A stretch of DNA of 64,000 bases from Nonomuraea fuscirosea (GCF_003001935.1 NZ_PVNG01000004.1:434001-498000); one strand, 5' to 3'. Positions 17,128 through 25,362 are shown, counted from the first letter of the stretch. Made by a program: numbers and translations. The notes: generated by a model from the sequence alone, not told the origin.

Positions 17128-17268
17128 ATGTGCGGGATTGCCGGAATCTACGACGTAAAGGCGCTGGCCGGTGGTGCGAGACTGAGCCGCCACACAGCCG
17201 CGACGCTCACACGCTGCGCAGCACCGACACGACGATGCCCAGCACCACGGCCCGGTCGCCGTCGATGA
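17128..17268 (+). pseudogene. Remnant of the 5' end of a class II glutamine amidotransferase (asparagine synthetase-like)
   Basis: An ATG with an excellent ribosome site (AGGAGG at 17111-17116, 11 nt before it) opens a frame beginning MCGIAGIYD, the near-invariant start of AsnB-type class II amidotransferases in which Cys2 is the glutaminase nucleophile. After about ten codons the similarity ends and the frame runs through unrelated sequence, antisense to the lexA 3' end, to a stop at 17266. It looks like a gene start left after a deletion that joined it to lexA. Chance similarity over nine residues with a correct ribosome site seems unlikely but cannot be excluded. Confidence 0.5.
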
Positions 17269-17863
17269 CGTCGTACGCGGGATTGCGCGGTTCGAGCAGG
17301 ACGTGCCCGCCGCGCCGCCGGTAGACCTTCACGGTGGCCTCGTCGTCGATCATCGCCGCGACGATCTGACCCGAGTGGGCCTCGGGCTGCTGGCGTACCA
17401 CGACGAGGTCGCCGTCGCAGATCGCGGCGTCGATCATCGAGTCGCCGCGGACGCGCAGGCCGAAGACGTTGCCGCGGCCGGTCAGGTCGCGGGGCAGGGT
17501 CAGGGCGCCGTCCAGGTGCTCGTCCGCGGGGATGGGGACGCCGGCCGCGATGTCGCCGACCACCGGCACGCTCACCAGGTCGCCGGACGTCTCGGCCGCC
17601 GGGCCGCGCAGGAACAGGCGGACGTCGATGGGCCGGGTCATCGACGCGCCCCTTCGCAGGAAGCCCTTGTCCTCCAGGTCTCTCAGGTGCTTCGACACCG
17701 ACGACGGCGAGCGCAGCCCGACCGCCTGGCCGAGCTCTCGGGTGCTCGGGGGGTAGCCGTACCTGGTCACCCAGTCCTGGATGGCGGCCAGGATGCGCTG
17801 CTGGCGCGGCGGCAGGGCGGCGGCGTCGAGATGGTCGAACGGGTCGGCGTCGTAGGTGGTCAC
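17207..17863 (-). CDS. lexA: LexA repressor
   Basis: SOS repressor of 218 residues that self-cleaves when RecA-ssDNA is present. The winged helix (LPPRQQRILAAIQDWVTRYGYPPSTRELGQAVGLRSPSSVSKHLRDLEDKGFL) is followed by the cleavage site Ala-Gly (VVGDIAAGVPI) and the S24 protease fold with Ser in GDSMIDAAICDGD and Lys in ATVKVYRR. GTG 17863 is used; an in-frame ATG at 17947 would add a basic stretch not seen in relatives. I found no GAAC-N4-GTTC SOS box in the 83-bp gap to the divergent AraC gene, so this could be a second LexA rather than the main one. Confidence 0.92.
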   Translation of the reverse strand: MTTYDADPFDHLDAAALPPRQQRILAAIQDWVTRYGYPPSTRELGQAVGLRSPSSVSKHLRDLEDKGFLRRGASMTRPIDVRLFLRGPAAETSGDLVSVPVVGDIAAGVPIPADEHLDGALTLPRDLTGRGNVFGLRVRGDSMIDAAICDGDLVVVRQQPEAHSGQIVAAMIDDEATVKVYRRRGGHVLLEPRNPAYDVIDGDRAVVLGIVVSVLRSV

Positions 17864-17945
17864 GGTTGAGATGGTAGAGGTGGTCCGGCGGGTCCGCCGT
17901 GAGCGCCGCCGGCTGCCTGTCGGCGGGCGGTTGTATATTCCTTGC

Positions 17946-18383
17946 ATGACTGCGGAAGACCTGGCCGACCTGGTCCGGCTGCGGCGGGTGCGTGATCTGA
18001 TCGACCGCGACTACGCGCGGCCGCTCGACGTGGCGGCGATGGCCCGCCACGCGCTCATGTCGCCGGCGCACTTCTCGCGGCGGTTCCGCGCGGCCTACGG
18101 CGAGACCCCCTACAGCTATCTCATGACCCGCCGCATCGAGCGGGCGATGGCCCTGCTGCGCGCGGGCATGAGCGTGACCGACGCGTGCATGGCGGTGGGA
18201 TGCACGTCGCTGGGCTCGTTCAGTTCACGGTTCACCGAGCTGGTGGGGGAGACGCCGAGCGCCTACCGCGCCCGCGAGCACCGCGCCGAGACGGCCATGC
18301 CCCCGTGCGTGGCGAAGGTGCGCACCCGCCCGATCAGGCAAGCCGAGCTCCGAAGGGAGGCGGGACGTGAAGCCGCCGCTTAG
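17946..18383 (+). CDS. AraC-family helix-turn-helix regulator
   Basis: Protein of 145 residues that is mainly an AraC/XylS DNA-binding domain: first HTH around RPLDVAAMARHALMSPAHFSRRFRAAYGETPYSYLMTRRIERAMALL, second around MSVTDACMAVGCTSLGSFSSRFTELVGETPSAYR. There is no N-terminal sensing domain. ATG 17946 follows the TTGTATATTCCTTGC promoter-like sequence and is divergent from lexA. The VOC protein gene follows at once, a common pairing in which the regulator controls a glyoxalase-fold partner. Confidence 0.9.
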   Translation: MTAEDLADLVRLRRVRDLIDRDYARPLDVAAMARHALMSPAHFSRRFRAAYGETPYSYLMTRRIERAMALLRAGMSVTDACMAVGCTSLGSFSSRFTELVGETPSAYRAREHRAETAMPPCVAKVRTRPIRQAELRREAGREAAA

Positions 18384-18393
18384 CGTTGACCTT

Positions 18394-18804
18394 ATGTCCA
18401 TCGCACTGCAGTACTGTCACGTCACCGTCAACGACGTGGAGGAGTCGCTCGCCTTCTACCGCGACGGGCTCGGGCTCGACGTGACCAACGACGTCTCCTC
18501 GGGCGGGTTCCGCTGGGTCACCCTCGGCAGCCCGGCCCAGCCGGGCCTCGAGATCGTCCTGTCCGAGCCGCACGCCGGCCGGTCCGAAGCCGACGGCGAC
18601 GCCTTGCGCGAGCTGCTCGCCAAGGGTGTCATGCCGATGCTCATCTTCCGTACCGACGACCTCGACGCGACCTTCGAGAAGGTGCGGGCGTGCGGCGCCG
18701 AGGTGCTGGAAGAGCCGGCCGACCAGCCGTGGGGTCCCCGCGACTGCGCCGTCCGCGACCCCTCGGGCACCATGATCCGCATCGCCCAGGAGCCGAAGGC
18801 GTAA
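18394..18804 (+). CDS. VOC-family (glyoxalase/bleomycin-resistance fold) protein
   Basis: Protein of 136 residues with paired beta-alpha-beta-beta-beta units: MSIALQYCHVTVNDVEESLAFYRDGLGLDV and, after the linker, PMLIFRTDDLDATFEKVRACGAEVLEEP ending in CAVRDPSGTMIRI. Such proteins are metal-dependent isomerases, dioxygenases or drug-binding proteins. ATG 18394 matches the family start, but the only good ribosome site (AAGGGAGG) serves a GTG at 18367 that overlaps the AraC stop by 17 nt, so a nine-residue longer form is possible. Probably one operon with the AraC gene. Confidence 0.88.
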   Translation: MSIALQYCHVTVNDVEESLAFYRDGLGLDVTNDVSSGGFRWVTLGSPAQPGLEIVLSEPHAGRSEADGDALRELLAKGVMPMLIFRTDDLDATFEKVRACGAEVLEEPADQPWGPRDCAVRDPSGTMIRIAQEPKA

Positions 18805-18863
18805 CCGCCCGCGCCGGGCGGCCTGGTTTGGCTGTCGTGGCGGGATCGCATTACGTTGCCGGG

Positions 18864-19520
18864 GTGGATCTCTTCTCGCGCTCCTGGGACGCGTTGCTCG
18901 CGGCGGTCGGCGAGCTTCGTGAGGAGGACTTCGCGCGGCCGTCCGGGTGCCGGGGATGGCTCGTCCGGGATCTGGTGTGTCACCTGGTCATCGACGCGCA
19001 GGACGTTCTGATCACGCTGGCGACCCCGGCCGATGCGGAGCCGACCCGTGACGCTGTGACCTACTGGGAGGTCTCGGATACGCCGCCGAGCGGTGACGAT
19101 CCGCTGGACGCGCTCACCGTCCGGCTGGCCGCCGCGTACGAGGAGCCCCGCCTGCTCACGTTCCACCTCGACGACGTGGGGTCCGCCGCCGGCCGGGCCG
19201 CCCGTCTCGCCGATCCGGCGCTGCGGGTCGAAACCCGCGACGTGGTGCTCACGGCGGGCGACTACCTCGGCGCGTACGTGCTGGAGTGGACGCTGCACCA
19301 CCTCGACCTCGGCGCGCACCTTCCGCACCTGCCTGGACCGCCGGCGGAGGGCGCGGCCCGTTCCCGCGAGATGCTGGAGAAGATCGCGGGGACGCCGTTC
19401 CCCGCGTCGTTCCCGGACGAGGACGCGCTGCTGGTCGGCACCGGACGGCGCGCCCCGACCGACGCGGAGCGGGCCGAGCTGGGCGACCTGGCCGGGAGAC
19501 TGCCGTTCGTGCTCGGATGA
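18864..19520 (+). CDS. Maleylpyruvate isomerase-like mycothiol-dependent (DinB-fold) protein
   Basis: Protein of 218 residues whose N-terminal half has the MDMPI/DinB four-helix pattern: LFSRSWDALLAAVGELREEDFARPSGCRGWLVRDLVCHLVIDAQD. The GWLVRDLVCHL helix carries the conserved metal-site His, and LEWTLHHLDLG adds the other His residues. Relatives are mycothiol-dependent isomerases or transferases. GTG 18864 is chosen from where similarity begins; no clear ribosome site, possibly leaderless. The partner reaction is unknown. Confidence 0.8.
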   Translation: MDLFSRSWDALLAAVGELREEDFARPSGCRGWLVRDLVCHLVIDAQDVLITLATPADAEPTRDAVTYWEVSDTPPSGDDPLDALTVRLAAAYEEPRLLTFHLDDVGSAAGRAARLADPALRVETRDVVLTAGDYLGAYVLEWTLHHLDLGAHLPHLPGPPAEGAARSREMLEKIAGTPFPASFPDEDALLVGTGRRAPTDAERAELGDLAGRLPFVLG

Positions 19521-19553
19521 CGTGCCCCCCACTCTGACCGACGGGATGATCAC

Positions 19554-20156
19554 ATGACGGTGCGGAACGGCAAGCGGTGGAACCACAACATCCACTACCA
19601 CCCGCGCATCCTGCGCGCGGTCCCCGACGGCGCGAAGAGCGCCCTCGACGTGGGCTGCGGCGAGGGCACGCTGGCCCGCGAGTTACGGCGGGTCGTGCCG
19701 CACGTCACCGGCATCGACCCCGACGCGGCCGGTCTCGCACTGGCCCGGGAGCACGCGGACGACATCGTCTACGTCGAGGACGACTTCCGCACGCATCCGT
19801 TCGAGCCCGCCTCGTTCGACGTCGTCACCTCCGTGGCGACCCTGCACCACATGGACGCCGCCGAAGGGCTGACCCGCATGCGGGACCTGCTCGCACCCGG
19901 CGGCGTGCTGGCCGTCCTCGGGCTGGCCCGCAGCACCATGCCCGGGGACCTGCCGCGCGAGCTGGCCGCCGTCGCGGCCAACGGGCTGCACCGGGCGGCG
20001 AAGGAGCACTGGGAGCATCCGTCCCCGACGGTGTGGCCGCCGCCGGTGACGTACCCGGAGATGCGGGCGCTGGCCGCCGAGCTGCTGCCCGGCTCCGCGT
20101 ACCGCCGCCACCTCCTGTGGCGTTACAGCATCCTGTGGCGCAAGCCGCGGGACTGA
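19554..20156 (+). CDS. Class I SAM-dependent methyltransferase
   Basis: Methyltransferase of 200 residues. Motif I is ALDVGCGEGTLARELRR (near residue 30), the acidic loop GIDPDAAGLALAREH, motif II around VEDDFRTHPFEPASFDVVTSVATLHHMD, and LLAPGGVLAVLGL marks motif III (pfam08241/13649). It lies 33 nt after the previous gene and may share its transcript. Substrate not predictable. Confidence 0.9.
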   Translation: MTVRNGKRWNHNIHYHPRILRAVPDGAKSALDVGCGEGTLARELRRVVPHVTGIDPDAAGLALAREHADDIVYVEDDFRTHPFEPASFDVVTSVATLHHMDAAEGLTRMRDLLAPGGVLAVLGLARSTMPGDLPRELAAVAANGLHRAAKEHWEHPSPTVWPPPVTYPEMRALAAELLPGSAYRRHLLWRYSILWRKPRD

Positions 20157-20168
20157 ACTGGGCCCCTG

Positions 20169-20534
20169 TCAGAGCCAGACGGTGGCCAGCCAGGCGGCCG
20201 CCACCGCGGCGGCCAGCAGGACGACGTTGAGCCCGATCAGCCGCGACTCGCCCCGGCTCAGATGCAGCGTGATGCCGCCGATCTGGAGCAGCACGAAACC
20301 GATCGCCGCGGCGAGGGCGAGCCACGGCGCGATCCCGGTCAGCGGCGGCAGGACGAGCCCGGCCGCGCCGAGCAGTTCCAGGGTGCCGATCCCGCGGACG
20401 TACGGCATCGGGACGGTGTCGACCCAGCCCATCATCGGCCGCAGCCGCTCCTTGTCCTGGGCGACCTTCTTGCCTCCGGAGTAGAGGTACATGAGGGCCA
20501 GGAGCGCGGCGACGACCCAATAGGAAATCTCCAT
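20169..20534 (-). CDS. DoxX-family membrane protein
   Basis: Protein of 121 residues with four hydrophobic helices (SYWVVAALLALMYLYSGGKKV; GIGTLELLGAAGLVLPPLTG; WLALAAAIGFVLLQIGGI; IGLNVVLLAAAVAAAWLATVWL), the DoxX/DoxD-like layout. DoxX-like proteins are linked to redox and thiol stress. ATG 20534 gives the family size. Divergent from the HxlR regulator at 20669, a common pairing that suggests HxlR controls it. Confidence 0.88.
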   Translation of the reverse strand: MEISYWVVAALLALMYLYSGGKKVAQDKERLRPMMGWVDTVPMPYVRGIGTLELLGAAGLVLPPLTGIAPWLALAAAIGFVLLQIGGITLHLSRGESRLIGLNVVLLAAAVAAAWLATVWL

Positions 20535-20610
20535 GTAAGGCACACCTCGGGGGTTGCTGATGTGGCGTCGGCCACGACGGTTACCCCTGGTGGGGCAGCC
20601 CCATGATGCG

Positions 20611-20647
20611 TCACTATCGAAGGCCTTACAAAAGGCACACACGTGTG
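20611..20647. promoter_or_regulatory. Candidate HxlR operator region
   Basis: Between the divergent doxX-like and hxlR-like genes. TCACTATCGAAGG (20611-20623) recalls the T-ACTAT-GAA-GTA type of HxlR/HypR site, and CACACGTGTG (20638-20647) is a perfect 10-bp palindrome just before the HxlR start. Which of the two is bound cannot be told from sequence. Confidence 0.35.
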
Positions 20648-20668
20648 CGTCACCCACAAGAGGCTGTC

Positions 20669-21043
20669 GTGTCGGAGTACGAGCACACCTGCATGATCCG
20701 GGGAGACGGCGGCCGGACGCTCCGCGCCGTCCTCGACCGCATCTGCAACAAGTGGACGCTGCTGATCGTGGCCACCCTCGACCGGGGCAGCCTCCGTTTC
20801 ACCGACCTGCACCAGCAGGTTCCCGGCATCTCCCAGCGCATGCTGACCCTGACCCTGCGCAACCTCGAACGCGACGGCCTGGTCTCCCGTACGGTGCACG
20901 CCGAGGTGCCGCCGCGGGTGGAGTACGCCCTGACGCCGACCGGCAAGAGCCTCATCCCGCCCGCGCTGGCGCTGGCCGGCTGGGCCATCGAGCACGTCTC
21001 GCACATGGAGGCCAGCCGGGCAGCGTACGAGGCCCGCACCTGA
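20669..21043 (+). CDS. HxlR-family winged-helix regulator
   Basis: MarR-like regulator of 124 residues with the HxlR pattern: LRAVLDRICNKWTLLIVATLDRGSLRFTDLHQQVPGISQRMLTLTLRNLERDGLVSRTVHAEVPPRVEYALTPTGKSL. A Cys (CNKW) lies in the position used by redox-sensing HxlR/HypR members, and there is another in HTCMIRG. GTG 20669 has AGAGG at good spacing; an upstream ATG at 20603 would overlap the putative operator. Probably controls the divergent DoxX gene. Confidence 0.88.
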   Translation: MSEYEHTCMIRGDGGRTLRAVLDRICNKWTLLIVATLDRGSLRFTDLHQQVPGISQRMLTLTLRNLERDGLVSRTVHAEVPPRVEYALTPTGKSLIPPALALAGWAIEHVSHMEASRAAYEART

Positions 21044-21141
21044 AGCCAGGAGGTAGCGTGCACGCCATGACATCACCGGGTGCGCGGTCATGACGGGCCG
21101 CGCCGGCGGAGGGGCGCCGCGAGAGCCGAAGGAGGGGACCG

Positions 21142-21906
21142 GTGCGCAGCGGTGAACTGGCCGCGCTGGCCGGCGTCACGATCAGGACCGTGCGGCACTA
21201 CCTGCAGATCGGCCTGCTGGAGGAGCCCGAGCGCTCGGTCAACGGCTACCGCGACTACGACGTACGCCATCTGGTCCGGCTGCTGCGGATCGGCCGCCTG
21301 ACCGAGCTCGGCCTGCCGCTCGCCGAGCTGCCCCGCGTTCTGGACGATCCTCAGGTGGCCGAGGAGGTGCTGGACGAGCTGGACCGGCAGGCGGTCGCCG
21401 AGATCGAGCGGCTCACCAGCCGGCGGGCGGCCATCGCCCGGCTCCGCCACCAGGGCGCGACGCCCGACCTGCCACCGGAGATGGCCGACTACGGATCCGT
21501 CATCGAGGCCGGCGTCGCCCCCGACGTGGCGCGCCACGAGTACGAGCAGCTCCTGCTGATCTCGCACCTGATCGGCGAGAACGAGACCGCCGCCCTCGCC
21601 GGCGCCATGGCCGAGCAGGCACTCTTCACCCCGGCCACGGCGGACCTGGTCCAGCGCTTCGGCGAACTCGGCCCGGACACGCCGCAGGAGACCGTCGAGC
21701 GGCTGGCCGACGACATGGTGACGCGGTATCTGCCGCTGCTGCGGAACTGGCCCGACGTCGAGTTCGGCGCGGACGTCTCCTCGATGCTCGCCGCGTACGG
21801 GGAGCGCAACCTCAACGACCAGCAGCACCGCGTGAACCAGCTGTTCGTGGAGCGGGTGATGGGCCGGCTCACGTCGTCGTCGGATGAGAGGCCGCGATCC
21901 CGGTGA
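21142..21906 (+). CDS. MerR-family transcriptional regulator
   Basis: Regulator of 254 residues. The N-terminal winged helix is MRSGELAALAGVTIRTVRHYLQIGLLEEPERSVNGYRDYDVRHLVRLLRIGRLTELGLPLAEL, followed by a coiled-coil dimer helix (VAEEVLDELDRQAVAEIERLTSRRAAIARLR) and a large C-terminal domain of about 130 residues that probably binds a ligand. AAGGAGGGG lies just before GTG 21142. It overlaps the convergent tetR by 38 nt. The AdhR-like promoter at 2633 is 18 kb away, so a link is only speculative. Confidence 0.9.
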   Translation: MRSGELAALAGVTIRTVRHYLQIGLLEEPERSVNGYRDYDVRHLVRLLRIGRLTELGLPLAELPRVLDDPQVAEEVLDELDRQAVAEIERLTSRRAAIARLRHQGATPDLPPEMADYGSVIEAGVAPDVARHEYEQLLLISHLIGENETAALAGAMAEQALFTPATADLVQRFGELGPDTPQETVERLADDMVTRYLPLLRNWPDVEFGADVSSMLAAYGERNLNDQQHRVNQLFVERVMGRLTSSSDERPRSR

Positions 21907-22555
21907 GGATGCTCCGCAAACCGGACGTGAACTGTTCGGCCGGGCTCAGATCGGCGGTCGCGGTGAGGGCGGCGACCCGGGGATAGGCGCCGCTTTCCAT
22001 GATCCTGATCATGTACGGGGCCACGTCGGCGCGCCACTCGTCCTCGGTCTGGCCGGTACGCTGCCGGGTCTGCTTCTCGGCGAGCTCACGCATGACCGCA
22101 CCCCGTACGTAATCCCTGATCAGCCCGACGACCGAGCCCGCGGCGGCGACGTCCGCGGTCAGCGGGGCGGCCGCGGTCAGGGCGCGCTCCAGGCCGCGCA
22201 GCCAGTTGGGGCCGAGCGAGGGCCGGGTCGCCAGCAGCGGGGCGAGCCACGGGTGCCGCAGCCACAGCTCGCGCTCGTGGTGCGCGTACGCCTCAAGGTC
22301 GGCGCGCCAGTCGCCGGTCAGCGGCACCTGGTCGTCCTGCACCGCGTCGGCCATGAGGTCGAGCAGGTCGTCGCGGCTGTCCACGTAGCGGTAGAGCGAC
22401 GTCGTGCCCGTCGACAGCTCGGCGGCGACGCGGCGCATCGACAGCGCGTCGAGCCCCTCGGCGTCGGCGATGGCGACGGACACGCCGACGATGCGCTCCA
22501 CGCTCAGGGCCTGCCTCTTCGGCCGGTACGGCTCACGCTCCCAGACAAGCGGCAT
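21869..22555 (-). CDS. TetR-family regulator (TetR_C_1-type)
   Basis: Repressor of 228 residues. An N-terminal extension (LVWEREPYRPKRQALS) precedes the HTH VERIVGVSVAIADAEGLDALSMRRVAAELSTGTTSLYRYVDSRDDLLDLM; the rest matches the TetR_C_1 ligand domain. ATG 22555 is preferred to a GTG two codons earlier. The gene is divergent from the flavin monooxygenase, with a 38-bp inverted repeat over the latter's start, and probably represses it until its substrate appears. Confidence 0.92.
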   Translation of the reverse strand: MPLVWEREPYRPKRQALSVERIVGVSVAIADAEGLDALSMRRVAAELSTGTTSLYRYVDSRDDLLDLMADAVQDDQVPLTGDWRADLEAYAHHERELWLRHPWLAPLLATRPSLGPNWLRGLERALTAAAPLTADVAAAGSVVGLIRDYVRGAVMRELAEKQTRQRTGQTEDEWRADVAPYMIRIMESGAYPRVAALTATADLSPAEQFTSGLRSILTGIAASHPTTT

Positions 22556-22574
22556 GGACACGACTCTACCGGAA

Positions 22575-22612
22575 TGGATACAGTGTTCCCATGAACGGGA
22601 ACACTGTATCCA
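22575..22612. promoter_or_regulatory. 38-bp perfect inverted repeat spanning the monooxygenase start codon
   Basis: TGGATACAGTGTTCCC (22575-22590) and its exact reverse complement (22597-22612) flank a 6-nt centre, ATGAAC, that is the start of the monooxygenase gene. Each arm holds ACAGTGT/ACACTGT, the quasi-palindrome usual in TetR operators, so two TetR dimers may bind. TACAGT in the left arm could be a -10, giving a leaderless mRNA; if transcription starts further upstream, the RNA would form a 16-bp hairpin with AUG in the loop. Confidence 0.75.
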
Positions 22613-23964
22613 CTGATGTTTTGATCGCCGGCGGCGGATCCGTCGGGCTGATGCTCGCGGTGCTGCTGCGCCACCACGGCGTCAAACCCCTGGTCGTCGA
22701 GGAGAAACCCGAGCTGTCCCACCACCCCAGGGCCAACGGCATCGGGCTGCGCACGGTGGAGATCCTGCGCGAGGTCGGCCTGGCGGAAGCGGTCAACGAG
22801 GCCGCGATCGACCTGCGGGCGGGCAAGATCAAGGGGCGTACGCTGGCCGAGGCCGACTTCACCGAAGGCTTGGCGTGGAAGGCGAGAGGCGAGACCGAGT
22901 TCACCTACACCCCGGCCAGGATCCGCGGCACCTGCGCGCAGAACCGGTTCGACCGCGTACTGATCACCAAAGCCGGTGACGTGGAGTTCGGTGTGGCGCT
23001 CGACTCGTTCGAGCAGGACCCCGACGGCGTCACGGCCACCCTGTCCGACGGGCGGGTGGTGCGGGCGCGCTATCTCGTGGCGGCCGACGGCGTGCGCAGC
23101 CGGGTCCGGCAGATCCTCGGCCTCGGCGTCACCGGTCCCGGCGTGATGGGCAGGGAGACGACGAGCGTGCTGTTCCGCGCCGAGCTGCGGCCGGAGCAGC
23201 CGTTCGCGATGTGCAACATCGAGCATCCCGACGCGCCCGGCCTGCTGGTGACGGTCGACGGCGCACGCGAGTGGGTCTTCCTCACCACCCTCGACACCGA
23301 GCCGGCCCCCGACCTCATCCGCACGGCGCTCGGCGACCCGTCGGTCGAGGTGGAGATCCGCAGCGTGCTGAGGTTCCGCGGGCGCGGTCAGGTGGCCGAC
23401 CGCCTCTCCGCCGGGCGGGTCTTCCTGGTGGGCGACGCGGCGCACGCCATCCCGCCGCTGGGCGCGTTCGGGCTGAACACCGGCGTCGCCGACGCGCACA
23501 ACCTGGCCTGGAAACTCGCGCACGTGCTGCGCGGCGAGGCCGGGCCCGAACTGCTGGAGACCTACCACGAGGAGCGCCACCCGGTGGCTCTGATGACGAT
23601 GGAGCAGGCGCGCCTGCGGTTCGAGGACCCGTCCCTGCACTGGGGGCAGGACATGGCGCGGGCGCGCGAGGCGGTGGGGGCGATGAACGCGCCGGTGGTG
23701 CACATGGGGTACCGGTACGGCGGCGCGGCGCTCCCCTCCACCGAGGACGTCGCCCTCGACTTCGACGGGTCGCCGGGGTCACGCCTGCCGCACCTGTGGG
23801 TGGCCGACGGGGTGTCCACGCTGGACCTGGTCGGATCGCGGTGGTGCGTCGTCACGGCCGATCCCGGGGTGGAGGCCGATGTTCCGGTGCATGTCGTGGA
23901 CGGGTGGCCGTACGGGACGGTGCTGGTCCGCCCTGACGGGTTCATCAGCCGTTCGTACGAGTGA
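22591..23964 (+). CDS. FAD-dependent aromatic-ring monooxygenase (PheA/TfdB family)
   Basis: Flavoprotein hydroxylase of 457 residues. The N-terminal dinucleotide fold is VLIAGGGSVGLMLAVLLRHHGV; the DG motif region is YLVAADGVRSRVRQILG; the GD motif is VFLVGDAAHAIPPLGAFGLNTGVADAHNLAWKLA. The C-terminal thioredoxin-like part is short. Members hydroxylate phenols, polyketides or rifamycin-like aromatics using NADPH and oxygen. It is divergent from TetR at 21869-22555 and its first eight codons form half of the operator. Confidence 0.93.
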   Translation: MNGNTVSTDVLIAGGGSVGLMLAVLLRHHGVKPLVVEEKPELSHHPRANGIGLRTVEILREVGLAEAVNEAAIDLRAGKIKGRTLAEADFTEGLAWKARGETEFTYTPARIRGTCAQNRFDRVLITKAGDVEFGVALDSFEQDPDGVTATLSDGRVVRARYLVAADGVRSRVRQILGLGVTGPGVMGRETTSVLFRAELRPEQPFAMCNIEHPDAPGLLVTVDGAREWVFLTTLDTEPAPDLIRTALGDPSVEVEIRSVLRFRGRGQVADRLSAGRVFLVGDAAHAIPPLGAFGLNTGVADAHNLAWKLAHVLRGEAGPELLETYHEERHPVALMTMEQARLRFEDPSLHWGQDMARAREAVGAMNAPVVHMGYRYGGAALPSTEDVALDFDGSPGSRLPHLWVADGVSTLDLVGSRWCVVTADPGVEADVPVHVVDGWPYGTVLVRPDGFISRSYE

Positions 23965-24339
23965 CGCGCCGGCGTCGCTCGTACGACTGACATCGTTTCT
24001 GGGTGGACTCGGGCCTGCCTCCGGGCGGACGCGGACGCACCTCCGGGCCGCCGCGGACCCGTCACCTTCTCGCGGGACCGAGCCGATCGAGACGCGAGAC
24101 GACCGAGACCAGGTGATCGAGTCGTGAGGCGACCGAGACGCGAGACGATCGAGGCCCGGCGCTCAGCAGGCCGACTTGCTCAACGGGCCGAACTGCCCAA
24201 CAGGCTGAATCGCTCAGTGGCTCAGTGGCTCAGTGGCTCAGTGGCTCAGTGGCTCAGTGGCTCAGTGGGACCGACATATCACCTCTCGCGGCGAAAAATA
24301 CGGTTTCGCGGGGACGGCGTCGACTGCTAGAACGCTGGA
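23965..24339. other. Gene-free spacer with degenerate and perfect short repeats
   Basis: No gene seen. At about 24086-24150 a phrase like GAGACGCGAGACGACCGAG recurs imperfectly, and at 24213-24268 an 8-bp unit is repeated exactly seven times. The last 65 bases before ATG 24340 are AT-richer (GCGAAAAATACGGTTTCGC) and probably hold the promoter of the next gene. Confidence 0.75.
24213..24268. repeat. Perfect 8-bp tandem repeat CTCAGTGG x7
   Basis: Seven uninterrupted copies of CTCAGTGG, 56 bp, in the spacer upstream of the DAO-type oxidase. The unit is not a multiple of three, fitting non-coding DNA. The copy number is likely to vary between strains. Confidence 0.95.
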
Positions 24340-25362
24340 ATGACGGATCGCGGAATCGTGGTGGTCGGAGCCGGCATCGTCGGGGCGTCCCTGGCGTACC
24401 ACCTGTCCGGAGGCGGCCGGCCCGTCACGCTGATCGACGCGGGCCTGCCCGCTTCGGGCGCCACCCGCGCCTCCTTCGCCTGGATCGGCCGGCCGGCCGT
24501 CAGCGACCTGCCCTCGGCGCCGCTGCGTTACCTCGCGCTGGAGGAGTACCGGCGGCTGGAGAAGGAGCTTCCCGAACTGTCGATCCGCTGGACGGGCTCC
24601 ATCACCTGGGACGGCTTCGACGGAACGGGGCCGCGCATCGACGACGTCGGAGCGCTCGAACCGCACCTGCTCGACCCTCCGGCCGCGGCCGTCCACCACC
24701 CGGAGGACGCCGCGTTCGACCCGGTCGCGACGACCGAGCTGCTGGTCGCCGCCGCGCGTGACCGGGGCGTACGGGTGCTGACGGGAGTGCCGGCCACCGC
24801 CCTCGACCATCGGGCGGGCACGGTGAACGGCGTCCGTACCACCGCCGGGCTCCTGCCCGCCGAGACCGTCGTCCTGGCCGCCGGCACGGGCACGGTCGCC
24901 CTGTGCTCCGGTATCGGCGTCCCCCTGCCCGTCGCACCGTCGCCGGCAGTACTCGTCCGGCTGAGTGCGGCGCCGGGCCTGGTCCGGACGATCGTCGCGA
25001 CGTCGTCGCTGGAGGCCCGGCAGCTCGACGACGGTACGGTGCTCATGCCCGTGGCGTACAACGGCGAGACCGACCAGGCGGCGCTCCTCGCCACCGCCCA
25101 GCGGGTCCGCGACCGCTTCGCCGCCTGTTTCGCCGGGGCGGACGACACGAAGGTCCTCTCCGCCGAGATCGGCTGGCGGCCGATGCCCGCCGACGAGGAA
25201 CCGATCATCGGCCGCCCCGCCGGCACTCATGGCCTGTACGTCGCCGTCATGCACTCGGCGATCACCCTGGCCGCCGCGGCCGGCCGCCTGGCCGCCACCG
25301 AAATCCTCACCGGGGCGCAGGCCCCCGAACTCGCCGGCTGCCGCCCGGACCGCTTCCACTGA
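24340..25362 (+). CDS. FAD-dependent oxidoreductase, DAO (glycine/D-amino-acid oxidase) family
   Basis: Flavoprotein of 340 residues. The ADP-binding fold is IVVVGAGIVGASLAYHLSGGGRPVTLIDAG, followed by ASGATRASFAWIGRP, where the flavin usually sits in this family. The C-terminal portion (EIGWRPMPADEEPIIGRPAGTHGLYVAVMHSAITLAAAAGRLAATEIL) closes the FAD site as in sarcosine/glycine oxidases. It probably oxidises a secondary or D-amine. No neighbour indicates the substrate. Confidence 0.9.
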   Translation: MTDRGIVVVGAGIVGASLAYHLSGGGRPVTLIDAGLPASGATRASFAWIGRPAVSDLPSAPLRYLALEEYRRLEKELPELSIRWTGSITWDGFDGTGPRIDDVGALEPHLLDPPAAAVHHPEDAAFDPVATTELLVAAARDRGVRVLTGVPATALDHRAGTVNGVRTTAGLLPAETVVLAAGTGTVALCSGIGVPLPVAPSPAVLVRLSAAPGLVRTIVATSSLEARQLDDGTVLMPVAYNGETDQAALLATAQRVRDRFAACFAGADDTKVLSAEIGWRPMPADEEPIIGRPAGTHGLYVAVMHSAITLAAAAGRLAATEILTGAQAPELAGCRPDRFH

